A stretch of DNA of 64,000 nt, from positions 1 through 64,000 of the forward strand of contig NZ_QTNQ01000009.1 of NCBI RefSeq assembly GCF_018424695.1, written 5' to 3'. The notes below the pieces were generated by a model. The model was not told the DNA's origin, did not search any database, and saw only the letters and a program-made list of their open reading frames with translations. A program made the position numbers and the translations under genes. This document shows, in pieces, positions 52,762 to 63,831 of the stretch. Origin of the DNA: Vannielia litorea (GTDB lineage: Bacteria; Pseudomonadota; Alphaproteobacteria; Rhodobacterales; Rhodobacteraceae). The first letter of the stretch is position 1. Every line of letters begins with the position of its first letter.

Positions 52762-54231
52762 CTAGCGGCGTCCCAGCCAGATTGCCGTACCGATGGCGGC
52801 GAGCAGCAAGACCAGCGCAATCGGGTGCTCCATCAGAGCAGCTGGCTTGCCGTCGACGATCACCAGCGTCTGGCTCAGCAGGCTTTCGAATTGCGCGCCG
52901 AGGAAGAAGGCGATGATGAAGGCCACCACCGGCAGCCCCACCGCGCCCATCGCCCAGCCCAGCAGCGCGGAGATCAGCATCACCGCCACCCCGAACATGC
53001 CACCGGTGCTCACGTAGACGCCCGCGATGCAGAACACGAGCGCGGCCGGCAGGATAAAGCTGTCTGGCGCCCGCAGCGCCACCGTCCAGGCCCTCAGAGA
53101 GACCAGCCCGATCAGCAGGTTTGACAGGTTGGCCATCAGCATCGCGCCGAACAGGCCATAAATCAGCTGGCCCTGCGTCTGGAATAGCAATGGCCCCGGC
53201 TGGATACCGTGGATGGTGAAGGCCGAGATCAGCAGCGCGGCGGTGATCGAGCCGGGGATGCCAATGCCCAGAAGCGGGATCAGGTTGGCGCCCATCACTG
53301 CCGAGTTGGCGCTCTCAGTTGCCGCGATTCCCCGGAGGTTGCCCTCGCCAAAGGGCACGCCGCCCGGGTCCGACGTTCTGGCCGATGCATAGCTCATGAA
53401 GGCCGCCGCCGTGCTGCCGATGCCTGGGATTGCCCCCAGCACCGTGCCGATGACCGCGCCCCGCGCCATCACCCAGCGGCACCCCCAGTAATCGGCCCAG
53501 CTCACCCTGTCTCCCGCTGTGCTGGCCGCCACCGCGGGGCGCGGCCCGCCCCTCGCGCCAGCCATCCGGCGGAAGATTTCGGCCACGGCCAGCATCCCGA
53601 TCGCCACCGCCACCAGCGGCGGGCCGTCGTAAAGCTCGAAGTAGCCGAAGTAGAAGCGCGGCGTGCTCTGTTCCGGGTCCAGCCCCACCGTGGCCAGCAG
53701 CAGGCCCATCACCGCCGCCATCAGCCCCTTCGCCAGCGAGTCTCCCAGCAGTCCCGCGATCACCGAGAAGGCGAAGAGCATCAGCGCCAGCTTCTCTACC
53801 GGCCCCATCATCAGCGCCGCCGTCGCCAGAGGGGCGGCGCAGGTGATGAGCACCAGATCCGAGAAGGTATCGCCCGTCACGCTGGCAAAGAGCGCCATCC
53901 GCGTCGCCTGATTCGGGCGGCCCTTTGCCGCCAGCGGATGCCCGTCGAGCGCCGTCGCCGCCGCATCCGGCGTGCCGGGCGTGTTGATCAGAACCGCCGG
54001 GATCGCCCCGCCGAAGAGCCCGCCCTTGTTGATCCCGACGAGGAAGGAGATCGCCACCAGCGGGTCGAGCACGAAGGTGAAGGGGATCGCAATGGCCATG
54101 GCCATCACCGGCCCGATGCCGGGGATCGCGCCCACCACCTGGCCCATCACCACGCCGGCCAGAACGAAGGCGAGGTTCACCAGCGTGAAGGCATCGGCAA
54201 AACCGGCGAGGATGATCTCGAGCGGCGGCAT
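52762..54231 (-). CDS. tctA: tripartite tricarboxylate transporter, large permease TctA
   Basis: A 489-residue membrane protein with about 11-12 segments. The TctA signature blocks are GVVMGQVVGAIPGIGPVMAMAIA, GGAIPAVLINTPGTPDAAATAL and VIGTVLGAIPGIGSTAAAFMSYASA. It moves a carboxylate such as citrate or a dicarboxylate together with TctB and the TctC binding protein. The start is 1 base after tctB. It is the last gene of the minus-strand tct group. Confidence 0.93.
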   Translation of the reverse strand: MPPLEIILAGFADAFTLVNLAFVLAGVVMGQVVGAIPGIGPVMAMAIAIPFTFVLDPLVAISFLVGINKGGLFGGAIPAVLINTPGTPDAAATALDGHPLAAKGRPNQATRMALFASVTGDTFSDLVLITCAAPLATAALMMGPVEKLALMLFAFSVIAGLLGDSLAKGLMAAVMGLLLATVGLDPEQSTPRFYFGYFELYDGPPLVAVAIGMLAVAEIFRRMAGARGGPRPAVAASTAGDRVSWADYWGCRWVMARGAVIGTVLGAIPGIGSTAAAFMSYASARTSDPGGVPFGEGNLRGIAATESANSAVMGANLIPLLGIGIPGSITAALLISAFTIHGIQPGPLLFQTQGQLIYGLFGAMLMANLSNLLIGLVSLRAWTVALRAPDSFILPAALVFCIAGVYVSTGGMFGVAVMLISALLGWAMGAVGLPVVAFIIAFFLGAQFESLLSQTLVIVDGKPAALMEHPIALVLLLAAIGTAIWLGRR

Positions 54232-54232
54232 C

Positions 54233-54661
54233 TCAGGGCAGTGGGCGCTGCAACAGCTGTTCCACCACCAGCCAGACGAAGCCCGGCACAGCGAAGATGC
54301 CCGCCACCAGCCACGGCCAGCGCCGCTCGCCCAGGGCCCACATCAACGCGCCTGCGCCCAGCGGGGCGATCACGAGGAAGCCCCAGCGGCTCATCGCCCA
54401 GAGCGCAATCCCAAAGCCCAGCCCCAGCCCGATGATACGCAGCGCCTCCCGGCCCGAAACCTCCATCGCCCCGCGCGGGAGGGCGGCATGGGCCAGCCCG
54501 AGCACGATCAGCGACACGGCGCAGATCGTCGGCAGGGTGCGCGGGCGCATCCAGCCATAGTCGGAGGCCGAGGAATGGTTCGGGATCACCCAGAGCCAGA
54601 AGGCCGCCGCGAGCGCCGCGACGGCCAGCCCGGTCAGCCGGTTGGCTGCCCTATTGCCCAA
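54233..54661 (-). CDS. tctB: tripartite tricarboxylate transporter, small permease TctB
   Basis: A 142-residue protein with four membrane segments (LTGLAVAALAAAFWLWVIP, TICAVSLIVLGLAHAAL, ALRIIGLGLGFGIALWAM, PWLVAGIFAVPGFVWLVVE) and the TctB-type SASDYGWMRPRTLPTI motif after the first. The start is likely a TTG overlapping the last codons of tctC by 11 bases; no ATG is nearby in frame. It assembles with TctA. Confidence 0.82.
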   Translation of the reverse strand: MGNRAANRLTGLAVAALAAAFWLWVIPNHSSASDYGWMRPRTLPTICAVSLIVLGLAHAALPRGAMEVSGREALRIIGLGLGFGIALWAMSRWGFLVIAPLGAGALMWALGERRWPWLVAGIFAVPGFVWLVVEQLLQRPLP

Positions 54662-55589
54662 AGAGCTTTCCCACGTTCACAAGCCCGTCGGTCAGCCGCG
54701 CCTTTGTGGCTTCGGGGCCATCGCCCGAGGGTTCGGTGTGCATCGCGTTCATCACAACTTCCTTGGTGGGGTCTGCGGTGATCGCGGCAGCCAGCGCATC
54801 GGCCAGCGCGGTCTTGGCCTCATCGGGCAGCCCGGCGGGGGCGGCGATGTAGAACCACGGGTCCACGTAAATCTCGAAGCCCTGCTCCTGCACCGTCGCT
54901 ACGTCGGGCGCATAGGAATGGCGCGAGGCATTGGCCGAGGCCAGCATCTTCAACTCGCCCGACTCGAGGTAGGGAATATGCGCGCCCGCCACGAAGGCCG
55001 CATCCACATGCCCGCCCAGCAGGTTCTGCACGTTCTCCGCGCTGGACTTGGTGCTCACCAGCCGGAAGCCAGCGCCGGCCTGCTTGTCGACGAACTGCAT
55101 CAAAAGCTCTTGCGGCTTGGCGTCGAAGCCCACCAGCGCACCGTCACTCGCTTTGGCATGCTCAATGAGTCCGGCGAGGTCGTCATAGGGCGCATTCGCC
55201 GGGGCAACGAGCGCCAGCTGAGCCAGCGCCACGGTGCTGAGGTAATCGAAACTGTCGAGGTCAAACGGCACCTCGTCGGGGCGGATCGTGAGGTTGACGA
55301 GAACGGGCATGGTCACGCCCATCCCAAGCGTCCGGCCGTCGGCGGGCAGGGTGGCGAGCTGGGTGAACATCGCCATCCCGCCGCCGCCCGGCTTGTTCTC
55401 CACCACAATGTCCCAGCCGGTGGCCTCGCTCATGTTCTGCGCCACCAGGCGGCCCAGTGTATCGGTCTCGCCGCCCGCACCGAAGCCGATCCACAGCTTG
55501 ACCGGCCCGTCGGGCGCCCATTCGGCCATGGCGGCCCCGGCGCTCATGGCCAGCGCCAGCGCGGCCCCTGCAAAGGTCTTCAGTCTCAT
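54651..55589 (-). CDS. tctC: tripartite tricarboxylate transporter binding protein TctC
   Basis: A 312-residue periplasmic binding protein. The signal peptide runs to GAAMAEWAP. The family blocks are KLWIGFGAGGETDTLGRLVAQ, VVENKPGGGGMAMFTQLATLPADG and YIAAPAGLPDEAKTALADAL. Members bind carboxylates through a fixed pair of water-bridged loops; the exact ligand is unknown here. The adjacent FAD amine dehydrogenase hints at a nitrogen-containing acid. It lies 33 bases after that gene's stop. Confidence 0.9.
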   Translation of the reverse strand: MRLKTFAGAALALAMSAGAAMAEWAPDGPVKLWIGFGAGGETDTLGRLVAQNMSEATGWDIVVENKPGGGGMAMFTQLATLPADGRTLGMGVTMPVLVNLTIRPDEVPFDLDSFDYLSTVALAQLALVAPANAPYDDLAGLIEHAKASDGALVGFDAKPQELLMQFVDKQAGAGFRLVSTKSSAENVQNLLGGHVDAAFVAGAHIPYLESGELKMLASANASRHSYAPDVATVQEQGFEIYVDPWFYIAAPAGLPDEAKTALADALAAAITADPTKEVVMNAMHTEPSGDGPEATKARLTDGLVNVGKLFGQ

Positions 55590-55621
55590 GTGCTCTCTCC
55601 CTGTTTACTCTTCTTCCAAAC

Positions 55622-56761
55622 TCATGCGGCAAGGGCGGGCCGCCCCGGGGCGATGTAGCCGGGCGCAAGGCCGCTGTCGGCCAGTACCTCCTCCACCGGG
55701 GTGCCCAGAACCAGCGCCGCAGCAAGCCGCCCCATCGCCGGGGCCGTCTGCACCCCCGCGCCGCCCTGTCCGGCCAGCCAGAAAAATCCTTTCGCCTCCG
55801 GATCGAACCCGCAGGCGGGCAACCTGTCGGGGAAGAAGCTGCGCAACCCCGCCCACTTGCTCTCGATCCGGCGCACTTCGATCCGGCAGGCCTGGCTCAC
55901 CCGGTCCACGCAAATGGCGACGTCCAGCTCTTCGGGCTGGGCATCCTGCGGCTCTGCCGGGGTCTCGTCGCCGGGGGAGGCCATGAGCTTCCCCGCCTCG
56001 GGCTTCACGTAGAACTCCTCATCCGCATCCACGATCATCGGCATCGCCTGCACGTCCACATCCCCCGGCGCCGCAACCGTGATCGCCGTGCGCCGCATCG
56101 GCTGCAAGCCAAGGGGGCGCACGCCTGCCAGCGTCGCCACCTTGTCGGCCCAGGCTCCGGCCGCATTCACCACCACGCCCGCCGTCACAACGCCCTGTGC
56201 GGTCTCGATCCGCCATCCCTGCGCCGCAGGCGCCATCGAAACCACTTCTGCCTTACCGAAAAACTCGGCCCCCGCCGACTTCGCCATCCGCAGGAACCCC
56301 TGCATCAGCCCGTGCACGTCGATATCGGCGGCGTCGGGGTTGTAGAAGGCGCGTGCAATATGGCCCGGGCGGAGTAGCGGCGCGCGGGCCTCGGCTTCTT
56401 CGCCGGTCAGCCAGGCCAGCGCGGCGCGGCCCTCCATCTGTGCCGCGACCGCCTTCAATGCCTGAAGCTGATCTTCCCGGGCCACCCGCATCAAGCCGCG
56501 CGGGGTGAGCAGGGGCGCCTCTGCGAAGCCCGCCGGCGGCGCATTGAAGAATGGCTCCGACAGGCCCGTAAGCACTTGCATTGCGCCGCTGCCATAACCC
56601 TGGGCCAGAATGGCCGCCGAGCGTCCCGAGCTGTGATAGCCCGGCTGGCTCTCGCCTTCGAGGACCACCACCGAGGCCCCGCGCGCGATGTTCGCAGCCG
56701 CCGAAAGGCCCGCAATGCCGCCGCCGATCACGGCCACGTCGAAATGGTCTTGCACTGTCAT
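55622..56761 (-). CDS. FAD-dependent D-amino-acid dehydrogenase-like (DAO family)
   Basis: A 379-residue flavoprotein. The nucleotide-binding start is DVAVIGGGIAGLSAAANIARG, followed by PGYHSSGRSAAILAQGYG, typical of the DauA/D-arginine dehydrogenase group. The C-terminal FWLAGQGGAGVQTAPAMGRLAA block touches the flavin. The start is the ATG at 56761; the frame is open further to 56815 but that leader is basic and has no ribosome site. It probably oxidises an amino or imino acid in the inner-membrane-associated cytoplasm, coupled to the tct transporter. Confidence 0.85.
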   Translation of the reverse strand: MTVQDHFDVAVIGGGIAGLSAAANIARGASVVVLEGESQPGYHSSGRSAAILAQGYGSGAMQVLTGLSEPFFNAPPAGFAEAPLLTPRGLMRVAREDQLQALKAVAAQMEGRAALAWLTGEEAEARAPLLRPGHIARAFYNPDAADIDVHGLMQGFLRMAKSAGAEFFGKAEVVSMAPAAQGWRIETAQGVVTAGVVVNAAGAWADKVATLAGVRPLGLQPMRRTAITVAAPGDVDVQAMPMIVDADEEFYVKPEAGKLMASPGDETPAEPQDAQPEELDVAICVDRVSQACRIEVRRIESKWAGLRSFFPDRLPACGFDPEAKGFFWLAGQGGAGVQTAPAMGRLAAALVLGTPVEEVLADSGLAPGYIAPGRPALAA

Positions 56762-56848
56762 CCCCCTGTTTGCGGCGAGCCTAGCAGCGGCCATCCGCGC
56801 TGCAAAGGGCGGCACTCCGGTGTCATGGCAAGCCCGCGCGGGCCTGCC

Positions 56849-57655
56849 TCAAGAGCCGCAAATCTCCACCCCGGTGCCCCACTGCTCGCACAGCGCGGCC
56901 AGCTCGGGGGCCAGCGGCGCATCGGTGAAAAACCGGTCGATCGCGCCGAGAGAGGCAATGCGCGCCGGGGCCGAGCGTTGGAACTTGGAGGTATCGGCCA
57001 CGAGGAAGGTGCGCCGGGACTGGGCCAGGATCGCCTGGCTCACGCCCACCTCCTGGATGTCGAAGTCCAGCATGTCGCCCTCGGGGTCGATGGCCGAGCA
57101 GCCGACAACCGCAAGGTCGAACTTGAACTGCTGGATCGTCTCGCTGGCAAGCTTGCCCACCAGCCCGCCGTCCGAGCGGCGCAAGCTTCCGCCGGTCACC
57201 ACGATCTCGCAGTCCGAGTTGGCGGCGAGGATGTTGGCGACGTTCATGTTGTTGGTCACCACCAGCAGGTTGCGGTGCCCCATCAACTCGCGGGCAACCG
57301 CCTCGGTCGAAGTGCCGATGTTCAGGAAGATGCTCGCGTTCTCGGGGATGCGGGCCGCGCAGGCGCGGGCGATGGCGGCCTTGGCCTCGAGGTTGAGCGA
57401 GCGCCGCTCCTCGTAGCCGATGTTATGCGTGCCCGAGGCCAGGATCGCCCCGCCATGCACCCGCTCGATCTGCCCGGCATCCGCAAGCTCGCTCAGATCG
57501 CGGCGGATGGTCTGAAGCGTCACGCCGAAGTGCTCGGCCAGACCATCGACGGTGACCTTGCCGTCGCGGCGGATGATCTCGAGCATTTCTGGGTGGCGGA
57601 AGGCTTGGCTCACGCGGGGTTTGTCCTGATCGTGTATGTTCGATTCTTTTCGCAT
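56849..57655 (-). CDS. glpR: DeoR-family repressor GlpR
   Basis: A 268-residue DeoR regulator. The helix-turn-helix is LEIIRRDGKVTVDGLAEHFGVTLQTIRRDLSEL. The effector domain is NagB/RpiA-like with IFLNIGTSTEAVARELMGH and LAVVGCSAIDPEGDMLDFD. Glycerol-3-phosphate or a related sugar phosphate would relieve repression. It is divergent from glpD, which is the usual arrangement for GlpR-controlled operons of this group. It shares a 230-bp region with glpD. Confidence 0.88.
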   Translation of the reverse strand: MRKESNIHDQDKPRVSQAFRHPEMLEIIRRDGKVTVDGLAEHFGVTLQTIRRDLSELADAGQIERVHGGAILASGTHNIGYEERRSLNLEAKAAIARACAARIPENASIFLNIGTSTEAVARELMGHRNLLVVTNNMNVANILAANSDCEIVVTGGSLRRSDGGLVGKLASETIQQFKFDLAVVGCSAIDPEGDMLDFDIQEVGVSQAILAQSRRTFLVADTSKFQRSAPARIASLGAIDRFFTDAPLAPELAALCEQWGTGVEICGS

Positions 57656-57885
57656 GCGGGCGAATAATCGGCAAACGATTTTGCCCTGAAAAGGTAGAGG
57701 AAAGGGGCATGCGGCTATTTCTTGTTGTCGTTCAGGTGGTTCGCTGCGATGCGGCGCGCGCTGCCGCCCTGCGGCAAGTCCATGTTCGCACTCGGAAAAA
57801 TCAAAAACGAAAAGAAACGAACATTTCTGCTTTCGCTACGCGGCGACTCGGTGCATAAACCTGCCAGCACACTTGGGAGGGATCT
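57656..57885. promoter_or_regulatory. glpR-glpD divergent promoter region with DeoR-type repeats
   Basis: Repeats of the AACGAAA/TTTCGTT kind typical for DeoR/GlpR sites occur as AAAACGAAAA (57804-57813) and GAAACGAAC (57814-57822), with TTTCG again at 57831. Nearer glpR, TTCGATTCTTTTCGC (57640-57654) overlaps its start. These are the best candidates for GlpR binding on both genes. Confidence 0.5.
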
Positions 57886-59487
57886 GTGCCAGAGGGGACA
57901 CCCGCACAACCTGTCGACTTGTTCGTCATCGGCGGCGGCATCAACGGATGCGGCATCGCGCGGGATGCGGCGGGTCGCGGTCTGTCTGTCGCCCTGGCCG
58001 AGATGGGCGATCTGGCCCAGGCCACGTCCTCCTCCTCAACCAAGCTCTTTCACGGCGGGTTGCGCTATCTGGAGTTCTTCGAGTTCCGCCTCGTGCGCGA
58101 GGCGCTGAAGGAGCGTGAAGTGCTCCTGCGAAACATGCCGCACATCTCATGGCCGATGCGCTTTGTGCTTCCGTATCATAGGGATATGCGTTTCGAGAAG
58201 GCCACGCCTACATCGCGTCTGCTCTCGGTCTTCATGCCCTGGATGAAAGGGCGGCGCCCTGCGTGGCTCATCCGCTTCGGCCTGTTTCTCTACGATCATC
58301 TCGGCGGGAGAAAGATCCTGCCCGGCACCGAAACCCTGAGCCTGCCCGGGTCGTCCGAGGGCGCGCCGCTTCAGGAGCGGTTCCTGCATGCTTACGAGTA
58401 TTCCGACTGCTGGGTAGAGGATTCGCGCCTCGTGGTGCTCAATGCCCGCGATGCCGAGAACCGGGGCGCCCGGGTTATGACCCGCACCAAGGTTCTGTCC
58501 GCCAGCGCCGAAAACGGCCTCTGGACGGTGGAAACGCAAAATACCGAAAGCGGCGAGATCGCCACCCACCACGCCCGGATGCTCGTGAATGCCGGCGGCC
58601 CCTGGGTGGGGGAGATCCTCAGCCACACCATCCGCTCCAATTCGACCGAGGGCGTGCGCCTGGTGCGCGGCTCCCACATCATCACCCGCCGCCTCTACGA
58701 ACACGACAAGGCCTATTTCTTCCAGGGCGAGGACGGGCGGATCATTTTTGCCATTCCCTACGAGCAGGACTTCACCCTCATCGGCACCACCGAATGTGCC
58801 CATGAAGACCCCGACGAAGCCCCAAGCTGCACCGATGAAGAGCGCGACTACCTGATCGACTTTGCGGGCCGCTACCTCGCTACGCCAATCACCGCCGAGG
58901 ATATCGTCTGGACCTATTCCGGCGTCCGCCCGCTCTATGACGAGGGCACCGCCTCGGCCACGGCGGCAACGCGGGATTACACGCTCAAGGTCGATAGCTC
59001 CGCCGGTGCGCCGGTGCTGAACATCTTCGGCGGCAAGATCACCACCTACCGCCGTCTCGCCGAAGCCGCTCTGGATAAGATCGCGCCGCATTTTCAGGGA
59101 CTTGGCCGCAAGTGGACGGAAAGCGCCCCGCTGCCCGGCGGCGACTTTCCGCACGATGGCGCCGCCGATCTGGCCCGCGCGCTCATGGCCGAGTACCCTT
59201 TCCTCGACGCCCCGCAGGCCGCGCGCCTCGTGCGCGCCTACGGCACCGAGGCGCGGGCCATTCTTGGCAAGGCCACCTCGGCCGCCGACCTTGGCCAGGC
59301 TTTCGGTGCGGGCCTCACCCGTGCGGAAGTCGACTGGCTGCGCACGCATGAATACGCCCGCACCGCCGAAGACATCCTTTGGCGGCGCGGCAAGCTGGGC
59401 CTCCGCCTCAGTGCCGAAGAGACCGCGGCGCTCGATACATACATGAAAGACCATCGCCGGGACGCAAGCCCGGCGGCGGCCGAATAG
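57886..59487 (+). CDS. glpD: aerobic glycerol-3-phosphate dehydrogenase
   Basis: A 533-residue FAD enzyme. The start is a GTG at 57886 with GGGAGGGA upstream. Seen are DLFVIGGGINGCGIARDAAGRGL, ATSSSSTKLFHGGLRYLEFFEFRLV (the family block around the flavin), GGPWVGEIL and the C-terminal YSGVRPLYDEG and LNIFGGKITTYRRLAE. It oxidises glycerol-3-phosphate to dihydroxyacetone phosphate and feeds electrons to quinone at the membrane. It begins the glp operon and is followed 9 bases later by glpS. Confidence 0.95.
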   Translation: MPEGTPAQPVDLFVIGGGINGCGIARDAAGRGLSVALAEMGDLAQATSSSSTKLFHGGLRYLEFFEFRLVREALKEREVLLRNMPHISWPMRFVLPYHRDMRFEKATPTSRLLSVFMPWMKGRRPAWLIRFGLFLYDHLGGRKILPGTETLSLPGSSEGAPLQERFLHAYEYSDCWVEDSRLVVLNARDAENRGARVMTRTKVLSASAENGLWTVETQNTESGEIATHHARMLVNAGGPWVGEILSHTIRSNSTEGVRLVRGSHIITRRLYEHDKAYFFQGEDGRIIFAIPYEQDFTLIGTTECAHEDPDEAPSCTDEERDYLIDFAGRYLATPITAEDIVWTYSGVRPLYDEGTASATAATRDYTLKVDSSAGAPVLNIFGGKITTYRRLAEAALDKIAPHFQGLGRKWTESAPLPGGDFPHDGAADLARALMAEYPFLDAPQAARLVRAYGTEARAILGKATSAADLGQAFGAGLTRAEVDWLRTHEYARTAEDILWRRGKLGLRLSAEETAALDTYMKDHRRDASPAAAE

Positions 59488-59496
59488 GGAAACGCA

Positions 59497-60585
59497 ATGG
59501 TTCTGGAACTGAAATCCGTGAGCAAGGTGGCGGGCCGCGACACCCATATCCACCCCACGGACCTCACGCTGGAAAACGGCACGATGAACGTGCTGCTCGG
59601 CCCCACATCCGCGGGCAAGACCAGCCTGATGCGCCTCATGGCGGGCCTCGATGCCCCCACCGAAGGCCGGGTGTTCTGGAACGGCAATGACGTGACCGGC
59701 ATGCGCGTGCAAGACAGGCAGGTGGCCATGGTCTACCAGCAGTTCATCAACTACCCCTCGATGACCGTCTACGACAACATCGCCTCGCCCCTGCGGCTGC
59801 AGGGCAAGGACAAGGCCACCATCGACGCGGCGGTGAAGAAGACCGCCGAGATGATGAAGCTCACCCCCATGCTCACCCGCAAACCGCTGGAGCTGTCCGG
59901 TGGGCAGCAGCAGCGCTGCGCACTCGCCCGGGCGCTGGTGAAGGGGGCAGGCCTCGTGCTGCTCGACGAGCCGTTGGCCAACCTCGATTACAAGCTGCGC
60001 GAGGAGTTGCGCGTCGAGATCCCCAAGATCTTTGAAGAAAGCGGTGCCATCTTCGTCTATGCCACAACCGAGCCGGAAGAGGCCCTCCTCCTCGGCGGCA
60101 ATACCGCGACCCTCTGGGAAGGGCGTGTCACCCAGTTCGGCCCCACGCCTGAGGTCTACCGCCGCCCGGTCGATGCAACCACCGCGCGCGTCTTCTCCGA
60201 TCCGCCGATGAACTTCCTCCAGGTCTCCAAGACCGGCAGCAAACTGATGTTCGGTGAGGGCCAATCCGCCCCGGCTGCCGGCAAGCTGGCCGAGCTGCCC
60301 GATGGCCGCTACCTCGCCGGATTCCGACCCAACCACCTCGAAATCCTCCAGCACACCGGCGAGGCGATGAAGTTCAATACCCGCCTCACCGTCACCGAGC
60401 TGACCGGATCAGAAACCTTCGTGCACCTCGATCATGCGAGCGAGCGCTGGGTCGGGCTGATCCACGGCGTGCACAACCTCGAACCGGGGGCCGATCTCGC
60501 TGTCTGGCTCGATCCCTCCCACGTGTACATTTTCGATGCCGAGGGCGCGCTCGTCGCCCCGGCCTCCTATGCAGCGGCAGCGTGA
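59497..60585 (+). CDS. glpS: glycerol ABC transporter ATPase GlpS
   Basis: A 362-residue ATPase. The Walker A is LLGPTSAGKTSLMRLMAG, the signature is intact (ELSGGQQQRCALARALVK) and the Walker B is LVLLDEPLANLDYKLREEL. The H-loop histidine is missing: the region reads IFVYATTEPEEALLLGG where other ATPases have T-H-D. A C-terminal TOBE-like domain follows. It pairs with GlpT, whose defects are complementary. This matches the glycerol importer first described in Rhizobium. Confidence 0.9.
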   Translation: MVLELKSVSKVAGRDTHIHPTDLTLENGTMNVLLGPTSAGKTSLMRLMAGLDAPTEGRVFWNGNDVTGMRVQDRQVAMVYQQFINYPSMTVYDNIASPLRLQGKDKATIDAAVKKTAEMMKLTPMLTRKPLELSGGQQQRCALARALVKGAGLVLLDEPLANLDYKLREELRVEIPKIFEESGAIFVYATTEPEEALLLGGNTATLWEGRVTQFGPTPEVYRRPVDATTARVFSDPPMNFLQVSKTGSKLMFGEGQSAPAAGKLAELPDGRYLAGFRPNHLEILQHTGEAMKFNTRLTVTELTGSETFVHLDHASERWVGLIHGVHNLEPGADLAVWLDPSHVYIFDAEGALVAPASYAAAA

Positions 60586-60594
60586 GGCAAGCAG

Positions 60595-62545
<1,951 letters not shown>

Positions 62546-62549
<4 letters not shown>

Positions 62550-63394
62550 CGGATGCCACCGCAAACGCCCCTGCCGTGCGCGCGCCGAAGGTGCGGGTGA
62601 AGGGCTCGGCCATCGTGATGGGCCTCTACCTCCTGTTCCTGCTCCTGCCGATCTACTGGCTGCTGAACATGAGCCTGAAAACCAACGCCGAAATCCTCGG
62701 CGGCTTCTCGCTCTGGCCGCAGGACATCACGCTGGCCAACTACATGGTCATCCTGACCGACCCGAGCTGGTACATGGGCTACGTCAACTCGCTGATCTAC
62801 GTGGTGATGAACACGGTGATCTCGGTCGCCGTGGCGCTGCCCGCCGCCTATGCCTTCAGCCGCTACAACTTCCTCGGCGACAAGCACCTGTTTTTCTGGC
62901 TGCTGACCAACCGCATGGCCCCTCCGGCCGTCTTCGCGCTGCCCTTCTTTCAGCTCTACTCCTCGGTCGGTCTCTTCGACACTCACATCGCCGTGGCGCT
63001 GGCCCATTGCCTCTTCAACGTGCCGCTCGCGGTCTGGATTCTCGAAGGCTTCATGCGCGGCGTCCCGAAGGAAATCGACGAGACGGCCTATATCGACGGC
63101 TACTCGTTCCCGAAATTCTTCGTGAAGATCTTCATGCCCCTGATCGCCAGCGGCATCGGCGTGGCAGCGTTCTTCTGCTTCATGTTCAGCTGGGTCGAGC
63201 TGCTGCTTTCCCGCACCCTGACCACGGTCGACGCCAAACCCATCGCCGCCACCATGACCCGCACCGTCTCCGCCTCCGGCCTCGACTGGGGCGTGCTGGC
63301 GGCGGCGGGGGTGCTGACCATCGTGCCCGGCGCGCTCGTGATCTACTTCGTCCGCAACTACATCGCCAAGGGCTTCGCCCTGGGGAGGGTGTAG
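62546..63394 (+). CDS. glpQ: glycerol ABC transporter permease GlpQ
   Basis: A 282-residue MalG-type permease. The first segment is AIVMGLYLLFLLLPIYWLLNM; the EAA loop is DETAYIDGYSFPKFFVKIFMPLI. Six segments are visible and the C-terminus ends IYFVRNYIAKGFALGRV. In related operons a DUF2160 gene (glpU) and the binding-protein gene glpV follow directly, but here about 560 bp carrying repeats and a nuclease gene intervene before glpU. Confidence 0.92.
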
Positions 63395-63420
63395 TGACAC
63401 GGTTTGTTAACCACGCCGCC

Positions 63421-63486
63421 GTCATCCTCGGGCTCGACCCGAGGATCTCCCGCCAAAGAGATTCTCTGGTCAAGCCAGAGAATGAC
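63421..63486. repeat. left REP-like palindrome doublet
   Basis: Two hairpins face each other. The first runs from GTCAT: stem ATCCTCGGG (63424-63432), loop CTCGA, stem CCCGAGGAT (63438-63446), then CTC. An 11-base spacer follows, then GAG and the second hairpin: ATTCTCTGG (63461-63469), loop TCAAG, CCAGAGAAT (63475-63483) ending in ATGAC. So the unit is GTCAT-hairpin-CTC then GAG-hairpin-ATGAC, an inverted pair as in REP doublets. The start of the nuclease gene lies 17 bases to the right. Confidence 0.85.
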
Positions 63487-63502
63487 TTCGGAGGCGGGCG
63501 TG

Positions 63503-63826
63503 ATGGACAAACAGATGGCGGTGTATATCATGACCAACAAGCCGCGCGGCACGCTCTACATCGGCGTGACGGGCGGGTTGGTACAGCGTATATGGCAGCA
63601 TCGGACCCACGCTCTGCCTGGATTCACCGATCTCTACAATCTGGACAAGCTCGCCTGGTTCGAGATGCACGAGGAACCAGAGGTGGCGATACAGCGGAAG
63701 AAATCGCTCAAGCGGTGGTATCGGCGGTGGAAGATCGATCTGATCGAGAAGGCCAACCCCGGCTGGCGCGATCTGTGGTACGAAATCTGCCCGGAAGCCG
63801 AGGCGGCGGCAGAGGCAGGCACCTGA
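63503..63826 (+). CDS. small GIY-YIG nuclease flanked by REP-like repeats
   Basis: A 107-residue protein of the small stand-alone GIY-YIG class. The two motif strands are V7-Y8-I9 and L18-Y19-I20-G21, and the arginine of the active site is R29 (LVQRIWQHR). The C-terminal block WKIDLIEKANPGWRDLWYEI is typical of the group. The metal-binding glutamate, usually in an R-E-K motif, seems changed: the site reads Q64-R65-K66-K67. The copy may therefore be impaired. The ATG at 63503 has GGAGGCGGGCG upstream. It lies between two palindrome doublets inside the glp operon. Confidence 0.8.
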   Translation: MDKQMAVYIMTNKPRGTLYIGVTGGLVQRIWQHRTHALPGFTDLYNLDKLAWFEMHEEPEVAIQRKKSLKRWYRRWKIDLIEKANPGWRDLWYEICPEAEAAAEAGT

Positions 63827-63831
63827 CGACC

